NCBI GenBank assembly: GCA_039889035.1
Contig: JBDQQY010000009.1
Span: 124,001 to 188,000, forward strand
From: Plantactinospora sp039889035
GTDB lineage: Bacteria > Actinomycetota > Actinomycetes > Mycobacteriales > Micromonosporaceae
DNA length: 64,000 nucleotides
Direction: 5' to 3'
Part shown: in pieces, positions 17,178-26,067 of the stretch
How the letters are laid out: each line of letters starts with the position of its first letter
How positions within the stretch are numbered: position 1 is the first letter of the stretch
Notes under the pieces: model-generated
Told to the model about the DNA's origin: nothing
The model's input: the letters and a program-made list of their open reading frames with translations, nothing else
Databases searched by the model: none
Made by a program: the position numbers and the translations under genes

Positions 17178-17462
17178 GTGATCGGGCCGCAGGAGCGTGG
17201 GTACCGGGCCGTACGGAGAAATGCTCGCCGCTACCCGCCCGGCCGGCACAGCCCGGCGCAGTCGTACCAGTGTCGAGCCTGTCAGGACCCCTGGCCGTGC
17301 GCGGCGGCCCGGATCGCCCTGCTGGTCGGCTTCAAAGGTGACCGGGTGGGGTTGATGATGTACCTCGCCTCCCACCTCGCCCGCGCACTGCAAGCGCTGT
17401 CCGACACGCACCCCGCGCTGGTCGCCGGTCAACTTCTCTACTGGGTGCCCCGCCGCCGCTGA
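17178..17462 (+). CDS. Small actinobacterial protein with CxxC...PWPC motif
   Basis: A 94-residue protein from GTG 17178, immediately after the previous stop. The core is YQCRACQDPWPCAAARIALL, with C..C...PWPC spacing, then FKGDRVGLMMYLASHLARAL, a helix. Similar short proteins are often found next to HTH/DUF397 pairs in actinomycetes, sometimes under misleading names such as 'flavin reductase'; function is unknown. Cysteines suggest a structural zinc or an iron-sulphur site. It is co-directional with, and nearly touching, the 16827 gene. Confidence 0.6.
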   Translation: MIGPQERGYRAVRRNARRYPPGRHSPAQSYQCRACQDPWPCAAARIALLVGFKGDRVGLMMYLASHLARALQALSDTHPALVAGQLLYWVPRRR

Positions 17463-17820
17463 CCACCTCATCGCCCCTCCGGCCCGCCCTGGACCGCCTC
17501 CCCGGTCCGGGGCGGGCCGCTTGCGGCCACGGTGCGACAGCGAGGTCCATACGTCCGATGTATCTAACCGATCTCCCCCGGTGACCCACCGCCAGAAGGT
17601 CCAAAAAGATCGCGGCCGGGGATTGACGGATACAAGACATCCAATGTTAACTGCAAGTCACAGACATGGGTCGATGGTTACCCGGAGGTCAGGCGACCTC
17701 GGGGGGCTCACCGGCCCGGTCCGTCTCGACGTCGCTCCCCGTTTTCGGCGGATGGGGAGCTGCACCGGCCTCCGGGGCGCGAGACACCATCCACGGACGA
17801 TCTAGAAGGGGATCGTGTCG
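17463..17820 (+). promoter_or_regulatory. Upstream region of the GH95-like gene: imperfect palindrome and possible promoter
   Basis: No gene is seen here. At 17549-17563 there is an imperfect palindrome ATACGTCCGATGTAT (12 of 14 outer positions symmetrical), a form typical for dimeric sugar regulators of the GntR or LacI type. A possible -35 TTGACG at 17623-17628 is followed 18 bases later by TTAACT (17647-17652). If that is the promoter, the palindrome lies upstream and might serve activation or looping. The leader to the start codon would be about 165 bases. Confidence 0.4.
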
Positions 17821-20800
17821 ATGAAGGTGAGTACGCCGATCAGCGTCATGCTCGCCGCCCTGCTCACGGGCGGCCTCGTCGCCTCCGGCCCGGCTGCCCC
17901 GGCCGCAGCGGCGCCCACCGACGCCGCATTCAATTCGAGCAACGGCGCGCTGAACGTCAACTACGCCAACTACCTGTCGAAGCACGACATCGTCTACAAC
18001 CGGCCGAACACCAACCCACTGCACGGGCTCACCGTCGGCAACGGGAAGACCGGGGCGATGGTGTGGAACCAGAACGGCCTGTCGATGCAGGTCTCCAACG
18101 TCGACCTGGCCCAGCAGTCGACCTACGCGGCCGGCAACGTCAACCTGTTCAGCAACCCGCAGATGGACACCGGATACACCACGTTCCAGCAGCGGCTGTC
18201 GCTCTACGACGGCACGCTGACCACGAAGTACGACAACAACCGCACCGTCACCGTCATGGGCTCGCCCAACTCCGAGGTGATGGGGATCCACGTCGAGGAC
18301 AGCCGGCCCGGCGTCACCAGTGTCGGGCTCGACCTGAGCCTCTGGGACCTGAACAGCGTCCAGAACATCGCCGACGTGCCCAACCTGGACACCTGGCGCA
18401 CCGCGAGCACCTTCGCCGACTCGACCGGGGTGGGGATCAGCCGGGGCCAGGCCGATCCGAACAACTTCGGCTACACCCTGGCCGCCACCGTCGAAGGCGC
18501 GGGCTACACCTCGCAGACGGTCAACGGCACCCGGGTACGCCTGAACATCACCCCGACCAGCAGCTACACCGTCTGGTTCACCGCCGCCTCCCGGATCAAC
18601 TCCCCCGGGCAGAACTCGGTCACCCAGGCGAAGAACCAGCTCGCGGCGGTGAAGGCCACCGGCTACAACACCACGCTGAACAACTACCGCAACTGGTGGC
18701 ACAACTTCTGGGCCAAGTCGTTCGTGCAGTATTCCAACACGGGTGGGGACGCCGACTACCTGGAGAACGTCTACTACCTGGCCACCTACATGATCGCGGC
18801 CGGCGGCTTCGGCAACTACCCACTCCACTTCATCAACGGCGTCTTCCGGGCCACCCAGGACAACTCCAAGTGGAGCAACGGCTACTGGTACTGGAACCAG
18901 CGCGACGTCTACAACTCGTTCCTGGCCAGCAACCACGTCGACCTGATGGCCGGCTTCAACCGGCTCTACAGCCGCAACCTGGCCGCGCTGAAGTCCTACA
19001 CCACCACCCGGTACGGCAGTGACGGGCTCTGGGTGCCGGAGACGATGGGCTGGGACGGCAACGCCCGGGGCACCATCAACAGCGACTACGTCAACGACCT
19101 CTACTCCACCGGCACCGAGGCCGCCTACAACATGTACCTGCAATACCGGTACACCAACGACGAGGCGTACCTGCGGAACACCGCGTACCCGTACATGCGG
19201 GAGGCGGTGAAGTTCTACGAGGACATCCTGAGCCGGGACTCCTCCGGGCGTTACTACATGGCGAACTCCAACGCCCACGAGACGTACTGGGACGTCCGGA
19301 ACGCCATCACCGACCTGGCGGCGGTACGGCTGCTCTTCCCGCTGACGATCCAGGTCAGCCAGCAGCTCGGGCTGGACTCCGGGCTGCGGGCCAACTGGCA
19401 GAACATCGTGAACAACCTGGCGCTGTACCAGATCTCGAACGGGGCGTACCTGCCGCACGATCCGCCGTCGTCGCCGACCCGCAACGGCGAGAACGTGGCG
19501 CTGGAACTCGTCTGGCCCTACGACCTGACCGGGATCGGCTACCCGGACTACCAGACCGCGGTGAACACCTGGAACGTCCGGCCGCACCCCTACGGCAACG
19601 TCTGGGCCAACGACCACGTGCACGCCGCCCGGCTGGGCATGGGCAACCAGGCGTTCCAGGGCATGAAGACGATGCTCCAGAAATACCAGAACTACCCGAA
19701 CGGGATGACCAACAACACCAACGGGGTCTTCGAGTACCTCGGCATCCACCTGGCGGCGATGAACGAGTCGCTGATGCAGTCGTACAACGACAAGATCCGG
19801 GTCTTCCCGGCGGTGCCGACCGACTCCAGCTTCGTCGGCAAGTTCACCCTGCTGGCCAAGGACGGCTTCCTGGTCAGCTCGGAGCGGGAGGCCGGCGAGA
19901 TCAAGTACGTCGGGCTGCGCAGCCTGCACGGCAAGCAGGCCCGGGTGGTGAACCCGTGGGGCGGCCAGGAGGTACGCGTCCGGCGTACCTCGGACAACGC
20001 CATCCTGACGACCAGCTCGGCCGGCGAGATCACCTTTGCCACGGCGGCGAACGCGGTCTACGTGGTGGAGCGGACCGCCAAGCCGCTGTCGAACTACTCG
20101 GCGGCCACGTTGACCGGCAGCGCCAACCAGGGCGCGAAGTCGCTCTCCGGCACCGCCTCCACGCTCGGCCTCGGCGGCGGCCCCGGCAATCCGGGCGGTG
20201 GCGACCTGGTCAACAACACCCTGCTGAGCTACGACGCCAACTGGCACCTCACCACCGCCCGCGGATACGGCGACTACAACGACGACACCCACCACAGCAC
20301 CACGGTCGGGGCGACCGCCTCCTACACCTTCACCGGGACCGGCGTCGAATACCTCTCCGAACGCTTCAGCGACATGGGCAACGTCGACGTCTATCTCGAC
20401 AACGTGTTCCAGGCCAACGTCAACCTGAACGCCTCCGGCGCCCGCCAGGCCCAGCAGGTCGTCTGGCGCAGGACCGGGCTGACCAACGGCCAGCACACCA
20501 TCCGGATCGTCAACAAGACCACCTCGGTCGGCATGATCGACGCGCTCCGGATCCTCACCGGCGGCACCCAGCCGACCGGCGCGGTGGCGCTGCGTGCCCA
20601 GGCCAACGGCCAGTACGTCAGCGCCAGCAGCGCCGGCGCCGGCAACCTGATCGCCAACGCCGCCGCCGTCGGGTCGTGGGAGCAGTTCGACCAGGTCGAC
20701 CTCGGCGGCGGCAACGTCGGGCTGCGGGCCCGGGTGAACAACCAGTTCGTCTGCGCGGAGAACGCCGGGGCCAACCCGCTGATCGCGAACCGGCCCTCGG

Positions 20801-20970
20801 CCGGGGCGTGGGAGACGTTCGCCCTGGTCCGCAACTCGGACGGCTCGGTCAGCCTGCGGGCGACGGTGAACAGCAAGTACGTCGTCGCCGAGAACGGCGG
20901 CGCGGCGGCGCTGATCGCCAACCGGGACTCGATCGGCCCCTGGGAGAAGTTCGACCTGGTCCCCGCCTGA
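17821..20970 (+). CDS. Secreted GH95-like (alpha/alpha)6 glycoside hydrolase with CBM and fascin-like module
   Basis: ATG 17821 lies nine bases after AAGGGG (GTG 17815 is possible but too close). A signal peptide ends at APAAAAPT. The N-terminal beta-sandwich starts with LSKHDIVYNRPNTNPLHGLT and VGNGKTGAMVWNQNGLSMQV, as in GH95-like proteins (some carry a DUF5703 label). The catalytic (alpha/alpha)6 part spans about 290-700, with NWWHNFWAKSF, WNQRDVYNSFLASNH and NAHETYWDVRNAITDL. A C-terminal cap ends near 750. A glycine linker (GLGGGPGNPGG) leads to a beta-sandwich carbohydrate-binding-like module (800-915) and a fascin-like trefoil (920-1049). GH95 members are alpha-fucosidases or alpha-galactosidases; the true substrate is open. 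Confidence 0.75.
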   Translation: MKVSTPISVMLAALLTGGLVASGPAAPAAAAPTDAAFNSSNGALNVNYANYLSKHDIVYNRPNTNPLHGLTVGNGKTGAMVWNQNGLSMQVSNVDLAQQSTYAAGNVNLFSNPQMDTGYTTFQQRLSLYDGTLTTKYDNNRTVTVMGSPNSEVMGIHVEDSRPGVTSVGLDLSLWDLNSVQNIADVPNLDTWRTASTFADSTGVGISRGQADPNNFGYTLAATVEGAGYTSQTVNGTRVRLNITPTSSYTVWFTAASRINSPGQNSVTQAKNQLAAVKATGYNTTLNNYRNWWHNFWAKSFVQYSNTGGDADYLENVYYLATYMIAAGGFGNYPLHFINGVFRATQDNSKWSNGYWYWNQRDVYNSFLASNHVDLMAGFNRLYSRNLAALKSYTTTRYGSDGLWVPETMGWDGNARGTINSDYVNDLYSTGTEAAYNMYLQYRYTNDEAYLRNTAYPYMREAVKFYEDILSRDSSGRYYMANSNAHETYWDVRNAITDLAAVRLLFPLTIQVSQQLGLDSGLRANWQNIVNNLALYQISNGAYLPHDPPSSPTRNGENVALELVWPYDLTGIGYPDYQTAVNTWNVRPHPYGNVWANDHVHAARLGMGNQAFQGMKTMLQKYQNYPNGMTNNTNGVFEYLGIHLAAMNESLMQSYNDKIRVFPAVPTDSSFVGKFTLLAKDGFLVSSEREAGEIKYVGLRSLHGKQARVVNPWGGQEVRVRRTSDNAILTTSSAGEITFATAANAVYVVERTAKPLSNYSAATLTGSANQGAKSLSGTASTLGLGGGPGNPGGGDLVNNTLLSYDANWHLTTARGYGDYNDDTHHSTTVGATASYTFTGTGVEYLSERFSDMGNVDVYLDNVFQANVNLNASGARQAQQVVWRRTGLTNGQHTIRIVNKTTSVGMIDALRILTGGTQPTGAVALRAQANGQYVSASSAGAGNLIANAAAVGSWEQFDQVDLGGGNVGLRARVNNQFVCAENAGANPLIANRPSAGAWETFALVRNSDGSVSLRATVNSKYVVAENGGAAALIANRDSIGPWEKFDLVPA
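20795..20844 (+). repeat. 50-bp direct repeat, copy 1 (fascin-like module)
   Basis: This segment of the GH95-like gene is identical at 49 of 50 bases to 28724-28773 in the second sugar dehydrogenase-like gene (single C/G difference). It encodes SAGAWETFALVRNSDG in both. The near identity at third codon positions points to recent duplication or gene conversion of the module. Confidence 0.9.
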
Positions 20971-20971
20971 C

Positions 20972-21016
20972 CCGCCACGGCCGGCGGGTTCCACCCCCGC
21001 CCGCCGGCCGTGGCGG
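20972..21016 (+). terminator. Perfect 17-bp GC stem-loop after the GH95-like gene
   Basis: Arms 20972-20988 and 21000-21016 are perfectly complementary around an 11-base loop. It starts one base after the stop codon. No T-run follows. It should end or attenuate transcription before the next gene. Confidence 0.75.
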
Positions 21017-21208
21017 CGGGACAGCCGCATCCCGGGCGTCCCGCCACCACCACCGGGTCGGGCATCGGCGGCCCCGACCCGGACCATCCCGCACCAGTCC
21101 ACCCGTCCCGGGGCGACCGGGCCCTGTCGGGTCCCGGCCCCGGGCCCGTACGCCCGTCGCACCGGGACGAACCCCCGCCCACCACCACCCGAACCGCCGG
21201 AGCACGCC

Positions 21209-24082
21209 ATGAATCGAAATACCCCGCCCCGCCGTACCGTCGCCGCCGTTGTCCTGGCCACCGTCGCGGCGCTGCTGCCGCCGCTGGTCGCGGTCGGCGT
21301 CGCCGCCCCACCGGCGGCCGCCGCACCGCCGCCGACCAGCCAGTTCGAGAAGGTCAAACTCGACGGCGGGCTCGGAATGGGCGAGCCGATCGAGCTGTCC
21401 GTGCTGCCGGACGGCAAGGTGCTCTACATCAACCGGGGCTCCAGTTCCGGCGGCGGGCAGGTCCGGCTCTACAACCCGGCGACCGGCTCCACCACCGTCG
21501 CGCTGACGTTGCCACTCGACGCCCGGTTCGAGGACGGGCTGATCGGCATCACCCTGCACCCGCGCTTCGCCACCAACCGGTGGGTGTACCTGTTCTATTC
21601 GCCGGTCGCCACCCCGCTGGTCAACCGGATCTCCCGGTTCACCTTCAACCCGAGCACCCTGCAACTGGGCGGTGAGACGAAGCTGATCGAGTGGCCCACC
21701 GAGCGGCGGCTCTGCTGCCACTCGGCCGGCTCGATGACGTGGGACAGCAACGAGAACCTCTACTTCGCGGTCGGCGACAACACCAACTCCGGCGGCGACT
21801 CCGCCGGGATGGCGCCAATCGACGAGCGCCCCGGCCGCGACCCGCAGTACGACGCCCAGCGCACCTCGGGCAACACCAACGACCTACGCGGGAAGATCAA
21901 CCGGATCCATCCGGAGGAGAACGGCAGCTACACCATCCCGGCCGGCAACCTCTTCGCGCCGGGTACCGCGCAGACCCGCCCCGAGATCTACATCATGGGG
22001 GTACGCAACCCCTACCGGATCTGGGTCGACAAGAAGAACGCCAACACCCTCTACTGGGGCGAGGTCGGGCCGGACGCGGGTGCCACGATCGCCAACCGGG
22101 GACCGGCGGCGTACGACGAGTACAACCGGGCCACCGCGCCGGGCAACCACGGCTGGCCGTACTGCGGCGGGCCGGACGTCGCCTACAACGACTGGAACTT
22201 CGCCACCAACGCGCCGCGCGGCTGGTTCCCCTGCGGCGGCAGCACCGGCCCGGTCAACGACTCGCCGAACAACACCGGGCAGCGGCAGTTGCCGCCGACC
22301 CGGGGTGCGCTGGTCTGGGAGCAGCACGGCGGCAGCCGGGAGTGGCCGGCGCTGGACAACCCGGGCGGCTGCGGCTCGCCGAACCACGCCGAGGTCTACC
22401 ACTACGACCCGAACCTCAACTCCGAGGTGAAGTGGCCGGCGTACTACGACAACAAGCTGATCATCACGGAGTACTGCCGCAACTGGATCAAGGAGGTCCA
22501 GTTCGACAACGGCAACCCGCGTACCGGCAACCCGACCGTCATCGAGCCGGTCCTCGCCGGGATGTCGTTCGTGCACCCGATCGACATGGAGTTCGGCCCG
22601 GACGGCTCGCTCTACCTGCTGGAGTACGGCAACGGCTACTTCTCCGGTGACGTCGCCGCCGGCCTCTACAAAATCAACTACCTCGCCGGGGGCCGCTCCC
22701 CCACCGCCGTCGCCTCGGTCAACCGGGACAACGGGCTCGCCCCGCTCCAGGTCGGCTTCTCCAGCGCCGGCAGCACCGACCCGGACGGCGACCCGCTGAC
22801 GTACGCCTGGGACTTCGACAGCAACGGCACCGTGGACTCGACGGCGGCGAACCCGACATACACCTACACCAGCAACGGCGACAAGCGGGCCCGGCTGACC
22901 GTCAACGACGGCACCGGCCGCTCCGGCACCACCCAGGTCGCGGTGGTGGTCGGCAACAACCGGCCGACCGTCACCCTGGGCGGCGTCCCGAACGGCGGTC
23001 TCTTCTCCTGGGACGAGAACCTCAGTTCGACCGGGACGGCCACCGACCCGCAGGACGGCACCGTGCCCTGCGCCAGCGTGGTGATCCGGGCCGCGCTCGG
23101 GCACCAGGAGCACGCCCACGAGGAGGGCCAGGGCACCGGCTGCGGCTTCACCGTCAACACCGGCCCGGTGCACTCCGGCCCGGACGCGGTGCTCTTCTTC
23201 GTGCTGCGGGCCAGCTACACCGACCGGGGCGCCACCGGCTCGGTACCGCTGACCGGGCAGCACGAGGTCACACTCTGGCCCAAGCAGTGGCAGGCCGAGC
23301 ACTACGTCTCGGTGCACGGCCCGCAGGTGATCAACGCGTCCGGCGCCGAGGGCGGCCGGCGGCTCGGCGACATCCAGACCGGCGAGTACGTCCGGCACCA
23401 CGCGGTGAGCCTGAAGGGGATCACCGGGGTACGGGCCCGGGTCTCGTCGGACAAGGCCGGCAACGTCGTCTCGTTCCGGTACGACTCGCCGACCGGCCCG
23501 GAGGTCGCCCGGGTCACCGTGCCGAACACCGGCGGCTGGGACACCTACACCGAGGTCACCGCCCCGGTCAGCAAGCCCGACGACGGCACCCACGACCTCT
23601 ACGTCGTCTTCACCGGCGGCAGCGGCGGAGCCCTGCTCGACCTGGACAGCTACACCTTCACCGGCGCCGGGGTGAGCACCCCGACCGGTGGCGGTGGGCC
23701 GCGTACCGGGCCGATCCGGGGCATGGGCAAGTGCGTCGACGTCAACGCCGGCGGCACCGCCGACGGGACCCGGGTGCAGATCTGGGACTGCATCGCGGGC
23801 TCGGCCAACCAGACGTGGACGCTGCCCGGCGACGGCACCGTACGGGCGCTCGGCAAGTGCCTGGACGTGGCGGCCAGCGGCACCACCAACGGCACCCTGG
23901 TGCAGCTCTGGACCTGCAACGGCACCGGGGCGCAGCAGTGGGCGGCCGGCGCCAACGGCAGCCTGCGCAACCCGCAGGCCAACCGCTGCCTGGACATCCC
24001 CGCCTCCAACCCGAGCAACGGCCGGCAGTTGCAGATCTACGACTGCAACGGCAGCGGCGCGCAGAACTGGACCCTGCCCTGA
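21209..24082 (+). CDS. Secreted PQQ-type sugar dehydrogenase-like protein with PKD, CBM6-like and ricin-type lectin domains
   Basis: A signal peptide ends at PPAAAAPPP. Residues of about 45-495 form a GSDH/sorbosone dehydrogenase-type six-bladed propeller: MGEPIELSVLPDGKVLYINR, then EDGLIGITLHPRFATN, the calcium/active-site strands RLCCHSAGSMTWDSNENLYF, SGNTNDLRGKINRI, GVRNPYRI and NHGWPYCGG. A PKD domain follows (SAGSTDPDGDPLTYAWDFDS), then an Ig-like segment, a CBM6-like module (about 690-815) and a ricin-type beta-trefoil (825-957) with repeated QxW ends (NQTWTLP, QQWAAG, QNWTLP). It probably oxidises sugars at bound glycans or acts as a non-catalytic propeller; cofactor use is not proved by sequence. 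Confidence 0.82.
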   Translation: MNRNTPPRRTVAAVVLATVAALLPPLVAVGVAAPPAAAAPPPTSQFEKVKLDGGLGMGEPIELSVLPDGKVLYINRGSSSGGGQVRLYNPATGSTTVALTLPLDARFEDGLIGITLHPRFATNRWVYLFYSPVATPLVNRISRFTFNPSTLQLGGETKLIEWPTERRLCCHSAGSMTWDSNENLYFAVGDNTNSGGDSAGMAPIDERPGRDPQYDAQRTSGNTNDLRGKINRIHPEENGSYTIPAGNLFAPGTAQTRPEIYIMGVRNPYRIWVDKKNANTLYWGEVGPDAGATIANRGPAAYDEYNRATAPGNHGWPYCGGPDVAYNDWNFATNAPRGWFPCGGSTGPVNDSPNNTGQRQLPPTRGALVWEQHGGSREWPALDNPGGCGSPNHAEVYHYDPNLNSEVKWPAYYDNKLIITEYCRNWIKEVQFDNGNPRTGNPTVIEPVLAGMSFVHPIDMEFGPDGSLYLLEYGNGYFSGDVAAGLYKINYLAGGRSPTAVASVNRDNGLAPLQVGFSSAGSTDPDGDPLTYAWDFDSNGTVDSTAANPTYTYTSNGDKRARLTVNDGTGRSGTTQVAVVVGNNRPTVTLGGVPNGGLFSWDENLSSTGTATDPQDGTVPCASVVIRAALGHQEHAHEEGQGTGCGFTVNTGPVHSGPDAVLFFVLRASYTDRGATGSVPLTGQHEVTLWPKQWQAEHYVSVHGPQVINASGAEGGRRLGDIQTGEYVRHHAVSLKGITGVRARVSSDKAGNVVSFRYDSPTGPEVARVTVPNTGGWDTYTEVTAPVSKPDDGTHDLYVVFTGGSGGALLDLDSYTFTGAGVSTPTGGGGPRTGPIRGMGKCVDVNAGGTADGTRVQIWDCIAGSANQTWTLPGDGTVRALGKCLDVAASGTTNGTLVQLWTCNGTGAQQWAAGANGSLRNPQANRCLDIPASNPSNGRQLQIYDCNGSGAQNWTLP

Positions 24083-24120
24083 CCCCGACCGGACCACTGT
24101 CACCGGTCGGCTGATCCGTC

Positions 24121-24152
24121 CGGCGGCCGGCTCACGCCGATGCCGGCCGCCG
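24121..24152 (+). terminator. GC stem-loop after the first dehydrogenase-like gene
   Basis: Eleven-base arms at 24121-24131 and 24142-24152 are complementary. A smaller 8-bp stem (24085-24092 with 24103-24110) precedes it directly after the stop codon. Together they form a likely terminator or processing region. Confidence 0.55.
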
Positions 24153-24246
24153 GGCACCGCCCCCGTATCCCGGGCGGCGGAACCGCCCGAGGGTTGCCCC
24201 CGCCGACCGGCAGCCCTCGGGCCCCACCCCCTCGCAAGGAGTTCGC

Positions 24247-25977
24247 ATGCGCAGACGTCTTCTCGCCGCTCTGGCCGCCGCGGTGGCCGCCGGGCTCGCC
24301 CTGGCCGGCGCGGTCACGGTGGTGACACCGGCACCGGCCGAGGCCGCCCCGCTGACCAGGGTGCTGGTCTTCTCCAAGACCGCCGGTTTCCGGCACTCCT
24401 CGATCGCACCCGGGATCGCCGCGATCCGGCAGCTCGGCACCGCCAACGGCTTCACCGTGACCGCCACCGAGGACGCGGCGGTGTTCAGCACCGGCAACCT
24501 CGGCCAGTACCAGGCGGTGGTCTTCCTGAACACCACCGGCGACGTACTCAACGCCGGCCAGCAGAGCGCCTTCGAGTCGTACATCGCGGCCGGTGGCGGG
24601 TACGTCGGGGTGCACGCCGCCGCCGACACCGAGTACGACTGGCCCTGGTACGGCGGGCTGGCCGGGGCGTACTTCGCGTCGCACCCGGCGACCCAGCAGG
24701 CGACGATCCGGGTCGAGGACCGGGGCAACGCCTCCACCTCGCACCTGGGCCCGACCTGGACCCGCACCGACGAGTGGTACAACTACCGGACCAATCCCCG
24801 GTCCCGGGTGAAGGTGCTGGCCAGCCTGGACGAGTCGTCGTACAGCGGCGGGTCGATGGGTGGCGACCACCCGATCACCTGGTGCCAGAACTACGGCGGC
24901 GGGCGCGCCTGGTACACCGGGCTCGGGCACACCGACGAGTCGTACTCGGATCCGTTCTTCACCCGGATGCTGCTCGGCGGGATCCGGGTGGCCGCCGGGG
25001 CCGCCCCGGCGGACTGCCGCCCCGAGACCGGCTACACCGCGCTCTTCGACGGTACCCAGGCGACCTTCGGGCAGTGGCGGCAGGCCGGGCCGGGCGGCTT
25101 CACCCTGGCCGACGGCACGCTGACCTCGTTCGGCGGGATGGGGCTGCTCTGGTATCCGGTCCGTACCTTCGGCAACTACTCGCTGAAGGTCGACTGGATG
25201 ATGCCGGGCGACGACAACGGCGGGGTCTTCATCGGCTTCCCCGACCCGCAGGGTGACCCGTGGCGGCCGGTCGACGCCGGTCACGAGATCCAGATCGACG
25301 CCACCGACGGCGACCCGTCCCGGACCACCGGCAGCGTCTACAGCTTCTCCGCGCCGAACGCCGCGATCCGGGACGCCGCGCTGAACCCGCCCGGCTCGTG
25401 GAACAGCTACGAGATCGGCGTGCACGGCCAGCGGGTCGAGGTCTGGCTCAACGGGGTCAAGGTGAACGACTACACCAGCAGCCGGACCATCGCCAACGGC
25501 TACATCGGACTCCAGAACGACGGCGCCGGGCTGGACATCAGCTACCGGAACGTACGGATCAAGACCGACGGGCCGTCCCAGCCGCCCGCCACCGACCTGG
25601 CCCGGGGCAAGCCGGTCACCGCCACCAGCGTCGAGCCGAACAGCCCACACGTCGCGGCGAACGCGGTCGACGGCAACTCGGGCACCCGGTGGGGCAGCGC
25701 GTACGGCGACCCGCAGTCGATCACCGTCGACCTCGGCGCGTCGTACCCGCTGAACCGGGTCCGGCTGAACTGGGAGACGGCGTACGGCCGGGCGTACCAG
25801 ATCCAGGTCTCGCCGAACAACGCGACCTGGACCCAGGTCTACGCCACGACCACCGGCGACGGCGGCGTCGACGACGTGCCGATCTCGGCGAACGGCCGCT
25901 ACCTGCGGATCACCGGTACCCAGCGGGCCACCCAGTGGGGCTACTCGCTCTGGGACCTCAACGTCTACGGCGGCTGA
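24247..25977 (+). CDS. Secreted ThuA - DUF1080 - discoidin (CBM32-like) protein
   Basis: AAGGAG precedes ATG 24247. After the signal peptide (ends PAEAAP) comes a ThuA domain (about 38-255): VLVFSKTAGFRHSSI, GGGYVGVHAAADTEYDWPWY, GDHPITWCQNYGGGRAWYTG and LGHTDESY. A DUF1080 lectin-like sandwich follows (260-440: FDGTQATFGQWR, GDDNGGVFIGFPDPQGDPW, HEIQIDATDGD). Members of that family have been shown to hydrolyse 3-keto-glycosides. The last 130 residues are an F5/8-type (CBM32-like) domain, from LARGKPVTATSVEPNSPHVA to YSLWDLNVYGG. The combination points to binding and cleaving oxidised sugars outside the cell. Flanked by two dehydrogenase-like genes in the same direction. Confidence 0.85.
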   Translation: MRRRLLAALAAAVAAGLALAGAVTVVTPAPAEAAPLTRVLVFSKTAGFRHSSIAPGIAAIRQLGTANGFTVTATEDAAVFSTGNLGQYQAVVFLNTTGDVLNAGQQSAFESYIAAGGGYVGVHAAADTEYDWPWYGGLAGAYFASHPATQQATIRVEDRGNASTSHLGPTWTRTDEWYNYRTNPRSRVKVLASLDESSYSGGSMGGDHPITWCQNYGGGRAWYTGLGHTDESYSDPFFTRMLLGGIRVAAGAAPADCRPETGYTALFDGTQATFGQWRQAGPGGFTLADGTLTSFGGMGLLWYPVRTFGNYSLKVDWMMPGDDNGGVFIGFPDPQGDPWRPVDAGHEIQIDATDGDPSRTTGSVYSFSAPNAAIRDAALNPPGSWNSYEIGVHGQRVEVWLNGVKVNDYTSSRTIANGYIGLQNDGAGLDISYRNVRIKTDGPSQPPATDLARGKPVTATSVEPNSPHVAANAVDGNSGTRWGSAYGDPQSITVDLGASYPLNRVRLNWETAYGRAYQIQVSPNNATWTQVYATTTGDGGVDDVPISANGRYLRITGTQRATQWGYSLWDLNVYGG

Positions 25978-26067
25978 CCCCGCCGGCACTCCGCTCGCCC
26001 CCACCGCGCGCCGCGCCCCGCAACCCGGGGCGGCGGCCGCACACCCCGCCGAAGAAGGAAGGTTCCC

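Noticed and set aside
17689..21417. A minus-strand open frame of about 1240 codons
   Set aside because: It is antisense to the GH95-like gene and consists of valine/glycine/arginine/aspartate runs, the usual shadow of high-GC codon use. No domain or ribosome site.
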